Shown here: piece by piece, positions 32,588 to 45,000 of the stretch | Layout: every line of letters begins with the position of its first letter | Position numbering within the stretch: position 1 is the stretch's first letter | NCBI GenBank assembly: GCA_023374045.1 | Contig: CM041776.1 | Span: 478,691,375 to 478,755,374 of the forward strand | DNA: 64,000 nt | Direction of reading: 5' to 3' | Source of the DNA: Limonium bicolor | Lineage: Eukaryota; Streptophyta; Magnoliopsida; Caryophyllales; Plumbaginaceae | Program-made: the position numbers and the translations under genes | The notes under the pieces: generated by a model | Database searches by the model: none | Seen by the model: the letters and a program-made list of their open reading frames with translations, nothing else | What the model was told of the DNA's origin: nothing

Positions 32588-34359
32588 TATTATACCCAAA
32601 ATTTTAACCCTCCGAACGAGAGTCTCTTAAGGCATAGGTACTAAAAGGGTAGTTTGGTCAAGCGGTGATGATTCCTAGTTTGATCGGCACATTCTGGAGT
32701 GCCAAGGACAGCTAGGTCAGCTTCAGGGGCATTTTCATAAGTTTCAAAGGCTCCTAAGCCCTCTATGAGCTTTCTCTCTCCACCGAAAGTGGCTTAAAAC
32801 AATTCAAAATGCTTTGAAATTTTAACTCATGATAAAGGATGACATTTTGAGCATAATGGATTTGGAATTTTGATTTTTTGAATTTCTAATAATTTTCTAG
32901 TAATTTCTGATTGAATCTGACGAGAAATTGAATTTTAAAATATTCCAATATCCAAAAAATTCGATTCCACCTTGGAAAAATAAGAATACATCCTTTACCC
33001 ATGTTTAAAACTTCATAGTCAGATTCCTTTTTGAAACCTTTGAGCTAAAACATCGGTAAATCTCAGTTTTCCCAGATTTTCTATCTTCAAGGAAGCTTAT
33101 ATAAGGAACCTTAACCCTTGATCAAATCAGAAGCTCCAAGCCTTAGAACATCAGCCAGCACGGCCGTCTCAAGTCTCTCTGGTTTTTACACTCCCGAGCC
33201 CCAAAATCCTTCCAAAATCAACACCAAAACATGTTTTTCAACTCCCACTACATCAACAATCATCAAACCACCACCAAAACACCATCAAGTCATGAAGAAC
33301 ATCATGTACAATCAATAGTCAGAAGCCACGTTCGAACATGATCCAGAACCGACTCCGGTGAAGCACCGAAAGACTCCCAATGTGAAGAATCATCGTGAAT
33401 TCGAAGGTAAACAGGTGGGAATTTTACTTTGCTAAATCCCCACGACTTTATTAGCCTCCTCTCAAAATTTAGGTTCAAACCGACAGTTTTTGGCTTCTGA
33501 ATTGTTATTCGTTTTCGTTTCTGCCTTGTTACTTGTTAAATAAGTTTCGACTTTAATTCGTATTCAAATTGAAAACTTTTGATTACTAATTTGTTTAGAA
33601 TCTTTCAGGCTACCTACCCATAAAATTTAAGCCGAAAACACCACCAGAACCACCAGAACGCCGTTGTCTAACGGTGGTCCGTGCCTACGGACAGCCTGTC
33701 TAGGGTCCCGGACGGCCTGTCTGAGGCCACGGACACCCCCCGGACTGTGGCGGGAATTAAATTTTCAAATGTTTTAGGGTTTTTCAACTCATGTCCGGGC
33801 CCACGGATGTCCTGTCCATGGTCCCGAACTTTTCAAAATTTTGTTTTCTTCTCGATTCAACTTTTCTGTATAACTAGGTTAACTAGGGTCCATGGGTTCA
33901 GACATTAGGTCCGTGGCTACGGACGAAAATAAAATTCGACCAAATTCTGCCTCCGAAACCCTAGTTTAGGTCATTTCACTTTTCACTTTAATTTTCTGTC
34001 AAAAAATGATAAAAATAAAAAAAATCAAAAACATGCGCACCTAGGTTAAAACGACTTCGTAATAAGCCGTAATAGAACTAAGTAGAGGAAAAATGACCTA
34101 GGAGGGGTAATGAAAGTAATTGAACCCTGAATAAGTCGAATACCAAGCCCCCGAACCCGAACTCTACCTTTCTTAATTTTTTATTTCTAGGTTAAAATTA
34201 GGTGGTGACTCATAATAGGTTCCAGTGAGCTAACTTAGGATTTAATAATTAGTGTTATATGACATAGTTATTAATCTTAGGTTATAAGTGGACCTAGAAC
34301 CCGTCAGATCCTAATCAATCTAATCAGCATAGGATAGGGTTCAAAAATCAAGGCTCACA
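32588..34359 (+). repeat. Element C 5' LTR
   Basis: 1,772 bases, start TATTATACCC (TG mutated to TA) to GAGGCTCACA. TATA box TATATAAG at 33098-33105, then a C/A-rich leader. A GC-rich block of repeated GTCCG/CGGAC motifs is at about 33670-33930. Confidence 0.88.
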
Positions 34360-34362
34360 GAA

Positions 34363-34380
34363 TGGCGACTCTGCTGAGGA
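34363..34380 (+). promoter_or_regulatory. Element C primer-binding site
   Basis: TGGCGACTCTGCTGAGGA, three bases after the LTR; D has TGGCGACTCTGCTGGGGA. A TGGCGACTC-type site is characteristic of Tat/Ogre Gypsy elements, which are reported to prime with an arginine tRNA; I cannot check the tRNA match here. Confidence 0.8.
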
Positions 34381-35320
34381 CAAATTCTTAATTTTAACTT
34401 GTTTAATTTTAAGAAAGAGGGCTTAACTCGAAAATTGTTTATTTATGGCTTTCATTATGTTGTTTGTTTACATTTGTGCGCAATTTAAATTTCTACACCT
34501 TTGCATCATATGAGAGCGAGGGTCCATGCAAACCGAGTTCACCCCGGGACCCGCTTTAAGGTCCCTATCAGGAACTCACACCTTTTTAGGTGATGTGAAT
34601 AAGTGGGGGAAAAGAGGAGGATGTCTCTAACCACATCTTTTAATACCTGGGCTTTAGCCCCAGTAATTTCCTGGCAGTGCCCTTACCTAGCCCTGTTTGG
34701 TCATTCAAAGACCCGACCGTAAACGGACACCTCATGGTGATGTGAGAAAAGTGGGGAAGCCCAAAGAGAATAGCGTGCAAGCCCTATTCCTTTGTGGTGA
34801 CCTGGGCCCATGCCCTAAACACCTCTCTGGATCGATCCATACCCGAATTGGACAAGCGTCAAGTGTGGACATGTTGAACTTGTGTGAGCCTTATTTGCTT
34901 GTATGATCGGCCCACTACCAAGCTTAGAAATGGATAGGAACTTTCCTCATCAGCTTAGCTTAACCCGAATTTGCGGCTTAATTGTTCATGGCCCAAGGGC
35001 CCTGCTTGGTTTAAATGTGTGAGTCATTTGTTTAGGCTTTGGCCCAAAACCTTAGATCTAGGTGATTTCTCTTTCGGCACAATTTGAATTATCCATTTAG
35101 TTTAGGCCCATGAAAAAGAAATCCGCCCAAATTTGAAGTAATCCACAAGGCTTAAAAAATCAATCAAGCCTTTTCTCTAAAAACCCTTTCGGCACAAAGG
35201 CCCATTATAGTCTAGGAAAAGTTTTCATTCAGGCTCTGGCCCAAAGTCCTTGATCTAGGTTTCATCTTCGAGGCCCAATCAGAATCATTTGTTTAGTCTT
35301 CGGCCCGAGTTCCAATCCAC
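34381..35320 (+). other. Element C 5' interior, non-coding
   Basis: Conserved with D 45001-45830, including duplicated GGTGATGTG-AATAAG/AAAAAG-TGGGG motifs (about 34590-34620 and 34735-34760). No ORF over 70 codons and no gag-like motif. Confidence 0.75.
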
Positions 35321-35329
35321 ATCTAGGTA

Positions 35330-35720
35330 TGGCTCAGAAATCATTTCGGCCCATGTGCCTCATTTCGAGCCCAAACACATTCCGGCCGAAGCGCCACATT
35401 CTCAAACAAATTCTAGCCCAAGCGCCACATCTTCACTACATTCTGGCCCAAGCGCCACATCTTTAAAACATTCCGGCCCAAGTGCCACATTCTCACAACA
35501 CTCCAGCCTAAGCGCTACATCCTGAATTCCAGCCCAAGTGCCGACTCACTTTCAATTCATTAAGGCCCGAGTGCCTATCCACACACAATTTGGTTCAAGT
35601 ACTGTGAAGCATCCAGGCCTAAGTGCCTATCCGCATTCACAAAACCATCCAGGCCCGAGTGCATATTCATATTCATAAAACTGTTTCAGCCCATGCACCT
35701 CACTTTCAATTCGGAAAAGG
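35330..35720 (+). repeat. Element C tandem array 1
   Basis: About ten copies of a 30-32 base unit with core GGCCCAAGTGCCACATTC (variants GCGCC). The D counterpart (about 45840-46150) is shorter and more degenerate. Confidence 0.8.
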
Positions 35721-37480
35721 TTCAAGCCGAGTGCCTCATGCACAGTCTATAGGCATTTCTCATTCAGAATGTTCACAGAGCCTACATAGAGTCCGAGAAT
35801 AAGATGATCACGGTCATCTCAATGGCATCCCGATGGTCGAGAGCTTGAGTCCTCAGTACATTGGCATCAGGCAGTTCAGCATCATTAGAAATTGTCATTT
35901 TAAGGGTTTTCTCAATCAAGTAGTTTTCTTTTCTCGTTTAGTCATTTCAACTTTTAGGGTAGCTAGTTTCTTTTATCATTTTAGGTAGCCTTCCTAAGAT
36001 TACAATTTTCAGTTATCTTTTCACTCACGAATAAGAGCATAGTTCCATTTTCTTAATTTTTGTGCACTCATTCAACAAAATCAAAACAAAAAAAAAAAAA
36101 TGAGTCATCTCATCATAACTTCTCACAAAGAACCACCCAATTGCAAGCACTCACTGTTCACCTCCTGTACAAAGCCATTCATTCCACATGAATTCCAGAT
36201 GCATTCACCACAATTTCCACATGTCTCACCTCCACCACCTTTCCACCATTTCACCAAAGCATAAACCCAAAAAAACCAAAAAATTTGCTGTCACAAAATT
36301 ACCCACCACCTCCTTACCAGATCACCCCATCATCATCAACCACCACACATACAATCATCCTCCACAAATAACCTGGGTATTTGAAACCCCAAAATAATAC
36401 TGGGGGCAATCTGAGTTAAGGATCGATAACACTTTATTTCTTTTGTTTAAAGCGTGCGAACAAGTCTCTGAGTGAACATTTCACGAGAGTGTCATGAGTG
36501 GTAAAACCAGGAGTGAAATAACGTGTCATTTTTACATGACTCCAGAAAGGTCACATTCAAAGGTGAGGTAAACGGCATAACTCCAACGGAAGGAGATACT
36601 TTGTAAATTTACACCTAAACCTGTTAAAAGTAACAAAGAACGGATACACAACTATTAGGGATGACGAAACACCTAGGTACAGCACACACACAGCCAAAAG
36701 CTTGTGAACCCTGACATTACACCCTAGGCACCCCGCTGAGCTTCTTTTGCAACATTACAAACTCCACAAAACAAGCCAGCCAATGATGAATAACCGACCC
36801 AGTGACCAAAGGAAGCACGGAGCCCGACTCTCGGACAACAACTTCACAAGTCGAAGAAGCGATGCCGCTACCAAAACGATGAAATGATCCGCAAATGGTC
36901 CCAAAGTGACACAAGATCCAAAGAGCTCACACAAAAAACAGCTCTCGAAGTTCAAAAACGGGAACCACAAGAACCCTGAAAAAGGAAAAGGACGCAAGGC
37001 AAATCTAAAAAGCCTAAAAAAAATCCCATTCTAAAACTAAAATAAGAGAGAGATGATGACTTCAAAGTCCCAAGTCCAATGTCCAAAAGCAAGATCAACA
37101 CGAAGTAGCCAAACGACTTCAAGACAAAGAAGGCAAGTCCAAGAGAAGGAGCAAGTTGCATCTTTGGTCACCCTTATAGCTCCACATATCCCAAACATTC
37201 CTCGTGGTCCCGTTGTCATTCATCACACCCCCTGGCCACGTTATAAGCTTTAAAGACTTCCGACTTAGTAGTTGTGTATCCAATCATGTGAAAGTAACAG
37301 GTTGAACGTGTAAATCTAACAAATGTCAAATTCAACGGTTAAGACATTTTGACCAAAAGGAGAGCATGAGCCAAACACTAAAAACACTTTCAGTGTAGGA
37401 TAGAAAGCACCACATCAAGATAAGCCTTGACCTTATAAAACGAGACTTTTTTTGCATAATTAATCAAGGAAAATACTAGG
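35721..37480 (+). other. Element C central interior, non-coding, conserved with D
   Basis: Contains an A-run near 36090, a PPT-like motif (ATACTGGGGGCAATCTG near 36399-36415) and a block (about 36640-37260) conserved with D 47320-47950. That block is open in minus-strand frames in both elements (for example 36717-37253), but the translations match no family known to me. Confidence 0.65.
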
Positions 37481-37573
37481 GGCAATCGATCGTCCCGATC
37501 GGTTGCCACAATCTTAAACCTCAGATTACCTTAAGGAAAGATATGGGGGCAATTGTTGGTTCCAACAATTGTA
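37481..37573 (+). repeat. Element C tandem hairpins
   Basis: Hairpin 1 (37481-37507): arms GGCAATCGATCG and CGATCGGTTGCC with loop TCC, pairing fully if one U-G wobble is allowed. Hairpin 2 (37550-37571): arms CAATTGTTGG and CCAACAATTG with loop TT. Both follow a G-rich motif resembling the PPT. The D counterparts are at 48165-48257. Confidence 0.8.
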
Positions 37574-37609
37574 AGAACAATTCCAATTGAAACCCAAAAG
37601 CTCAAACAC

Positions 37610-38400
37610 CACTACCACAAAAACCCCTCAGGCACACATAAGCCCAACCACCACAAGACATCTTCCCAGGCCCACATAAGCCCTTCCATCACAAAAACAC
37701 CCCCTCACTCAGGCACACATAAGCCTACCATCACAAAAAGACAACACCTTAGGCTCCCATAAGTCCTACCGTACACTCACCTTCCCAGGCACAAGCCCTA
37801 AGCCCTTCCACCACAAAAACACCTCCTCAGGCACACATAAGCCCTTCCACTACAAAAATACCTTCCACAGAATCATCCATCACCCAGGCACACATAAGCC
37901 CTCTACCTTGCATAGAAATGTCCACCTTTCATAGAATCATCCTGAGGCACACATAAGCCCTACCTAGCATTTCCATTTAGGCAAGCTCTACATTCCATAA
38001 AGTCATCTCTATGTACACATAAGCCCTATCTTGCATTTTCATCCTTGCATAGAAACCATCATTAGGCACACATATTGTCATTCATTGCATAGAAATCATC
38101 CTTAAGCACACATAAGCCCTACCTACCATAAATACTTCAATAGGCCTTATAAGCCCTACCTTGCATAGAAACACCCTTAGGCACACTTAAGCTCTACCTA
38201 GCATTTCCATTTAGGCACCTATAAGCCCTCCCTTCCACAAAAATCATCATTAAGGCATACATAAGCCCTGTCTTGCATCCTTACATAGAAGCCATCCTTA
38301 GGCACACATAAGCCCTACCTTGCATACTGCATCATCAAACATTCCATACCATTTGCATAACCCAGGCTCGCATAAGCCCTGGCTATAAAAGTTGTAGATG
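37610..38400 (+). repeat. Element C tandem array 2
   Basis: About twenty degenerate copies, 30-45 bases apart, of a unit with core AGGCACACATAAGCCCTACC. At the same place D has other units (CAGGCCCGTCCTAAGCCC and TAGGCTCGTCATAAGACC). Confidence 0.85.
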
Positions 38401-39112
38401 TGATGGCTATAAATCCTCCTTAGTTATGTCAGCTTATTTTGGGATCAACGAATGGTGGGCACTGGGCAAAGGCAATAAGTCCCCAGGGTTTATACCAGGA
38501 GTTATCCCTACACACCAGTTTAGGGGGCAATGGTAATAAGTCCACATAGGCTCCAACCAAGAGCATTGACACGGGTTACGGTCCCCAAATGCACCGAGCA
38601 TCATTTGCATACCATCCTCATTCACATGTCATATGCAAAACATCTTCAACTGCATGCTCAAACACATAATTTTTATATCTGCATTTTACTCACAGGTTCC
38701 CAACACCTTCATGCTCGGCGTATTCCAATTACCCTCAGGTTCTCCACACCTTATAATGCTTGGTGTATTCCATTTGGCCTTAGGTTCTCGACACCTTCAT
38801 GCTTGGCGTAGTCTATTCACTTTTAGGTTCCCGACACCTTAGATGCTCGGTTTAGTTTATTCATTCTTAGTTTAACACTTTTCACATTTTAGGTAGTTGG
38901 CACCTTATAATAGCCTAGCACATTTAGACTTCTTTTTTAGGTAGTTGGCGCCTCATAATAGCCCAACATTTTTATACTTCTCCCCTAGGTAGCTAGCGTC
39001 TCATAATAGCTCACCACAATCAACAGACTTACAGTAGAAATTTTGGGGCATCACTCAGGCATCAACCAGTCTTTTCATTCTCATTAGAAAGACAAGTTGA
39101 TGGGGGGCAATA
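38401..39112 (+). repeat. Element C spacer, tandem array 3 and polypurine tract
   Basis: A spacer with GGCAATAAGTCCCC-type motifs (38461-38550) is followed by units of TTAGGTTCCCGACACCTT (38690-38850, about 43 bases) and TTAGGTAGTTGGCACC (38890-39010, about 47 bases). The G-rich tract GATGGGGGGCAATA (39099-39112) abuts the 3' LTR. Confidence 0.8.
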
Positions 39113-40785
39113 TGTTATACCCAAAATTTTAAACCCCAGAAGAGAGTCTCTGAAGGCATAGGTACTAAAAGGGTAGTTTGGTCAAGTGCCAGGGACTGCT
39201 AGGTCAGCTTCAGGGGCATTTTTGTAATTTTCAAAGGCTCCTAAGCCCTCTATGAGCTTTCTCTCTCCACCGAAAGTGGCTCAAAAAAATTCAAAATGAT
39301 TTGAAATTTTAACCCATGATAAAGGATGACATTTTGAGCCTAATGGCTTTAGAATTTCGATTTTTCAAATTTCCAATAATTTTCTACTAATTTCTGATTG
39401 AATCTGACGAGAAATTGAAGTTTAAAATATTCCAATATCCAAAAAATTCAATTCCACCTTGGAAAAATAAAAAATATCATCCTTTACCCATGTTTAAAAC
39501 TTCATAGTCAGATTCCATTTAGAAACCTTTAACCTAAAACATCGGTAAATCTCGGTTTTTATTGGATTTTTCTATCTTTAAGGAAGCCTATATGAAGAAC
39601 CTTAACCTTGATCAAATCAGAAGCTCTCAAACTCTAGAACATCTGCCGAGCCCCGAAACCATACCAAAATCCTTCTAAAATCAACAGCAAAACACGTTTT
39701 TCAACTCCCACTACATCAACTCCACCAGAACACCATCAAGACGTGAAGAACACTATTTACAATCAATAGTCAGAAGCCAGGTTCGAACTTGATCCAGAAC
39801 CGACTCCAGTGAAGCACCGAAAGACTCCCGACGTGAAGAATCATCATGAATTCAAAGATAAAACGGGTGGGAAATTTACTTTTCTAAATCCCCACTACTT
39901 AATTAGCCTCCTCCCAAAATTTGGGTTCAAACCAACTATTTTCGGCTTCTGAATTGTTATTCGTTTTCATTTCTGCCTTGTTACTTGTTCAATAAGTTTC
40001 GACTTTAATTCGTATTCAAATTGGAAACATTTGATTACTAACATGTTTAGAATTTTCAGGCTACCTACCCATAAAATTTGAGCCAAAAACACCTTCGGAA
40101 CCACCAGAACACCGCTGTCCGAGGGTGGTCCGTGCCTACGGACAGCCTGTCCGGGGTCCCGGATGGCCTGTCCGAGGCCACGGACACCCCCGGACCGTGG
40201 CAGGAATTAAATTTTCAAATGTTTTAAAGTTTTTCAACTCATGTCCGTGGCCCTGGACTTTTCAAATTTTCGTTTTCTTTTAAATTCGACTTTTTTATAT
40301 CATTAGGTTAACTAGGGTCCGTGGGTTCGAACATTAGGTCCGTGGCTACGGACGGAAACAAAATTCGACCTAATTCTGCCTCCAAAACCCTAGTTTAGGA
40401 AACTTCATTTTTCACTTTAATTTTCTGTCAAAAAATGATAAAAATTAAAAAAAAATCAGAAACTTGCACACTCAGGTAAAACGACTTCATAATAAGCCGT
40501 AATTAAACTAAGTAGAGGAAAAATGACCTAGAAGGGGTAATGAATATAATTGAACCCCGAATAAGTTGAATACCAAGCCCCCGAACCCGAACTCTACCTT
40601 TCCTAATTTACCCTAGGTTAAAATTAGGTGGCGACTCATAATAGGTTCCAGTGAGCTAACTTAGGGCTTAGTAATTAATGTTTATGACACAATTATTAAG
40701 CTTAGGTTATAAGTGGACCTAGAACCCGACCAGATCCTAATCAATCCAATCAACCTAGGATAGGGTTTAAAAATTGAGGCTCACA
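39113..40785 (+). repeat. Element C 3' LTR
   Basis: 1,673 bases, TGTTATACCC to GAGGCTCACA. The TATA region reads TATATGAA, so it is mutated relative to the 5' copy. The GTCCG/CGGAC block is at about 40110-40360. Confidence 0.88.
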
Positions 40786-42047
40786 CTTAGGTAAGTGTAT
40801 TCCCTTTTCTAAAATGCTACCAAAGATCCTTGATTGTGCCGAGTTATTCTAAGGCACTGGCTACCTGAAGAAATAACTTGGGAATTGTTAGGTTATTCGG
40901 ATGCACCAACTACCTAGGTTTGGTCGAGCTATTATAAGGCGTTGATCACCTAAAAGAGAAGTATAACTTGTTGGGCTATTTAAGGCACCAACTACCAAGG
41001 ATTTGAAAAGTTGAGGGTTTTGTCGAGCTACTTAGGCGCTGACTACCTGAAGGAAGGGCTTTGAAATTGTTTAGCTATTCAAAGGCGCCAACTACCTGAA
41101 GGAAGGTATTTGAAATTGTTAAACTATTCGAAGGTGCTAACTACCTGAAGGAATAACTTTGGAATAGTTGAACTATTCCAAGGCACTAACCACCTACAGG
41201 AAGGGCTTTGAAATTATTGAGCTATTCGAAGGCGCTAACTACCCAAATTGATGAATTGTTGTCGAGATGTTCTAAGGCAGCGACTACTTGAAATGATGAA
41301 ATGATTTCAAGCTATTCCAACGGTTGACTACCTGAAATAATGAAATGTTGTCGAGCTGTTCTAAGGTGCTGACTACCTAAGATGATGAAATGATGTCAAG
41401 TTATTCTAAGGCACTGACTACCTAAGATGATGAAATGCTGTCAAACTATTCAAAGGCATTGACTACCTGGAATGATGTCAAGCTATTATAAGGCGTTGAC
41501 TACCTAAAATGAAAGAAATATGCCAAGCATTCTATGGTGTCGGGAACCTGTAGTGCAAATATGGATGATATGCAAGTCATATGAAATGAAGATGATACGA
41601 AGATGATACGAAAATGATGTTTGGTGCATCTGGGGACCGAAACCAGTTCCAATGCTCCTGGCTAGTATACCATGGGGACTTTTTGCCTCTGCCCACCAAC
41701 TAGGGTGCTGGGATAACTTATAGATTACCAAGGGGACTTATTGCCATTGCCCACTAGTTGCTTCTCCCTAAAACGTTGACATGAATATGGGGACTTATTG
41801 CCACTACCCCGCCAACTTGGATAACTCACTATCTCGTACTTGTCTCGCACTGATCTCATACTGGTCTCACACTGAAGTCTCGTACTGAATGAAAATCTTA
41901 GGTCTCGCACTGATTTTGGGTCTCACAACGAATGAAGATGCTTGGCCTCACACTGATTCTGGGTCTCACACTGATGATGCAAATATATAGGGTCTCACAC
42001 TAAATGAAGAAAATACTGGGTCTCACACTAATCTCACACTAATTCTG
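40786..42047 (-). mobile_element. Element E: inverted fragment of a C/D-type 3' interior
   Basis: On the minus strand this reads as array 3 of the family: units of TAGGTAGTCAGCGCCTTAGA (plus coordinates 41530-40800, about 45-50 bases, some 14 copies). Next to it are the GGCAATAAGTCCCC spacer (about 41840-41650) and a different array 2 with core GGTCTCACACTGA (41830-42045, plus-strand sense). It begins exactly at the end of the C 3' LTR and ends at F. No PPT or LTR of its own is present. Confidence 0.75.
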
Positions 42048-42155
42048 TGTAACACCCCTCACAATAAACTCGTAATAATCACTCTAATAACATAATTAAA
42101 GACGTCTGACAGCGGAAGTTAAAACAACATTAATCCTCACTTGGGTGTCACATGC

Positions 42156-42179
42156 CTTTACTCGCCCATGCGAGTAAAG
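42156..42179 (-). repeat. Hairpin in element F, conserved in I
   Basis: Arms CTTTACTCGC and GCGAGTAAAG around the loop CCAT. In I (61957-61976) the arms are TTACTCGC and GCGAGCAA around the same loop. The single change keeps a G-U pair only in minus-strand RNA. Confidence 0.65.
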
Positions 42180-43194
42180 AACCATAACGTAATACAATAA
42201 ACAATGACATTAATTAACCGCAGTGATAAACGAGATATATACTACATCATCCTAAGTTTAAACTGATATATAAGGTAAGTAAGCATCTAAGGTAATCCCA
42301 ACATTTCTACCGTACTAAATATAACTAAGTCTAAAGGTGTGATAATTAAATGGTGTCATCGACTACCCCGAAGTCCCGCAATCCGGCTTCATAACTCGAC
42401 CAAGTCCTGTAATGTGGTGCCATAAAGGCTCAGCCAACTGCTGGTATCCTGAATATGATCCTAGACCCTTTAGGCAACTTACGTTGATTAGTCATCTTGC
42501 TTAACATGAGATTCGTTCCATGCTGTTCCGTTTACATGCTTATAAAATATTGTAAATGCAAAATTTAACATAAAACAGGCATTTATTTATTCACACAACA
42601 ATTCACAATAGTCACGTCGTTTAGCAAGATATCAACCATTGTAGTTAGTAAGGATCACCAGTTAGTTGTAACTGAATTAACTCACCTGTTCCATTTCCAT
42701 CATACGAAGCCCTGCTTCAACACAGATCACTTAATCATACGGTGTCACGTTAAGGACAATTCCCCGTTTAACCTCACACATTTGTAATTTGGACAATAGT
42801 TTTTTCTATGCCATCTACCGGTGAGTAGATGGACTTACTTGTCTACAATGGTAGACTGTCCATATGGCCGAAGCCATGGTGCAACAGCAGCACATCATGA
42901 CTAACGATCGTATCCGGCTCATTAATTAACAGAGTAGTACCCTGACTGGGCACGAAACTCTAGTGATCACTATGCTTAACCTGCTGGAACGAAACAACCT
43001 CGGATTTCTAAACAATGTATCATGATTAATTATACACTTTCATTTTTAGTGTATTTAAATTAGTATCCTGGAGATTTAATCTTGTTATTGGGAAAACCAC
43101 ATTTATTGGATGCCCTATCGGGTCTTAGACGCAACCTAGAAGTCTGCTATGTGATGTTTACAGGTAGAGTCACCGCTCTAGAGACGGTTATACC

Positions 43195-43199
43195 AGGTC
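43195..43199 (+). repeat. Target-site duplication of element D, left copy
   Basis: AGGTC, repeated at 51734-51738 right of the 3' LTR. Confidence 0.95.
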
Positions 43200-44979
43200 T
43201 GTTTATACCCAAAATTTGACCCCCCTGGTTAGGGTCTGCAAGGTTTTGGTGTCGTGAGGGATATTTGATCGGTAATGAGGGATTCCGGCTCGATTGGCGT
43301 GTTCCATGTCCTGAGGAGCAGTTTCGTCGTCATGTCAGGGGCGTTTTCGTAATTTTAAAGGCTTTTGAGATCTCCTATAGCTTTCTCTCTCCTCCAAAGG
43401 GTGCCCGAATCAGCTCGAAATGCTTTGATATTTAACCCATGATAGAGGATGACATTTTAAGCATAATGGCGTTGGAATTTTGATTTTTCAAATTTCCAAT
43501 AATTTTCTAGCAATTTCTGACTGAATCTGACGAGAAATTCAATCTAAAAATATTCCAACATTTAAAAAAATCCGATTCCACTTCAGAAAATTCATAATAT
43601 CCATCCTTGACACGTGGTTAAAATTTCACAGCAAAATTCCTTTGGGAAGTTACTTAGTTAAATATCGAAAAATCTTACTTTTACTAGATTTTCTTTATCT
43701 TTAAGAAAGTCTATATAAAGGGATAGGTTTTTGGATAAAATCAGAACCTCACATACTCAGAACCCTAGAGAGTCGAAAAGGCAGCCTCCTCTCTCTCTCT
43801 CACGTTTTCCAACACTTGGCCACCCAACATCAAAACATACCGAAATCCCCCGAAATCATCATCTAAACACGTTTTCCATTCCCAAAGCATCAATAATCAT
43901 CAAACCCCACAAAAACACCACCAAAACGTGAAGAACAGCAAGAACAACCAACACCAGAAGCTTGGGTCGAAATCCTCTCGGGTCTGCCATCAACGGAGCA
44001 CTCGACGAATCCCGGTGTGAAGAAACGTTGTGAATCCGAAGGTAAAACAGGTAGAAACTCCACTTGCCCAATTCACCACGGTATTATCTGTCTTGCCCTC
44101 AAATTTGGGCTCAAACTAACCTTCGTACGCTTCTGTATTGCTGTTTATTCAAGCTTCTGTCCAATAACTTGTTTACCAAGTTTCGTGCATAATTCGAATT
44201 CAAATTGAGAACTTTCGACCACTAACGTATTGTACATCTTTCAGGCTACGCACCCATAAAATTTGAGCCGAAAACACCTTCGGGACAGCCTCAAAGCCGC
44301 CGTCCGAGGGCTGTCCGCACCCACGGACGTCGTGTCCGGGGTCCCGGACTCCCTGTCCGTAGCTCGGACACCCACGGACGGCGGCGGATTTTTAAAATTT
44401 AAAAATTAGGTTTTTTTTAATAGTGTCCGGGCCCACGGACAGTCTGTCCGAGGCCCCCGACTTTACAATTTTCTGTTTTCTGTTTAATTCGACTTTTATT
44501 GTTATGTAGGTTAACTGGGGTCCGTGGCTTCGGACATTAGGTCCGTGGCTACGGACGGAAATAAAAATTGACCTAATTCTGCCTCCGAAACCCTAGTTTA
44601 GGTATTTTAATTTCCACTTTAATTTTCGTCAAAAATGCTAAAACACAAAAACAGAAGCACGCACCTAGGTTAAAAACAACTTTGTAGTAAGCCGTAATAA
44701 ACCAAGTAGAGGAAAAACGACCTAGGAAGGGTAATGAAAGTAATTGAACCCTAAATAAGTCGAATATCAAGCCCCCGAACCCGAACTCTCCTTTCCTAAT
44801 TTGATCTAGGTTAAAATTAGGTGGCGACTCATAATAGGTTCCAGTGAGCTAGCTTAGGTTTTAATAATTATTGTTTTATGACATAGTTATTAATCTTAGG
44901 TTATAGGTGGACCTAAAACCCGATTAGATCCTAATCAGCTTTAATCCACATAGGATAGGGTTTAAAATCGAGGCTCACA
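43200..44979 (+). repeat. Element D 5' LTR
   Basis: 1,780 bases. TATA box TATATAAA at 43714-43721, followed by a leader with a CTCTCTCTCTCTC tract (about 43789-43801). GTCCG/CGGAC-rich blocks at about 44300-44400 and 44425-44560. Compared with the 3' LTR, most differences are one-base losses in homopolymers. Confidence 0.95.
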
Positions 44980-44982
44980 GAC

Positions 44983-45000
44983 TGGCGACTCTGCTGGGGA
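44983..45000 (+). promoter_or_regulatory. Element D primer-binding site
   Basis: TGGCGACTCTGCTGGGGA, three bases after the 5' LTR; see the C site for the lineage argument. Confidence 0.85.

Larger units (their letters stand above)
32588..40785 (+). mobile_element. Element C: large non-coding LTR retrotransposon (Tat/Ogre-like, LARD type)
   Basis: Two long LTRs (32588-34359 and 39113-40785), a primer-binding site TGGCGACTCTGCTGAGGA, a G-rich tract before the 3' LTR, and a 4.75 kb interior with no retroviral domain in any frame. It shares order and sequence with D, but the LTRs are clearly diverged (including a deletion of about 45 bases in the 3' copy near 39187), so it is older. The bases flanking the LTRs (AACTT left, CTTAG right) do not match as a TSD. 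Confidence 0.85.
42048..43199 (-). repeat. Element F: LTR-like sequence with TGTAACACCCC terminus, split by D
   Basis: Begins TGTAACACCCCTC and shares its first 130 bases with I (61844 on): GTCTGACAGCGGAA versus GTCTCACAGCGGAA, GGGTGTCAC, and a hairpin. Read on the minus strand it ends GGGGTGTTACA, a common 3' end of Gypsy LTRs, so I assign minus orientation tentatively. D is inserted at its right edge with TSD AGGTC, and F resumes at 51739. No coding motif. Confidence 0.55.

Noticed and set aside
37610..38400. CRISPR-like regularly spaced repeats
   Set aside because: Units are degenerate, spacers are repeats of each other, and the array sits inside an LTR element of a plant genome. It is an ordinary tandem array.
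38434..38842. Frames in the C spacer and array 3
   Set aside because: Short, array-derived and not conserved with D in frame.
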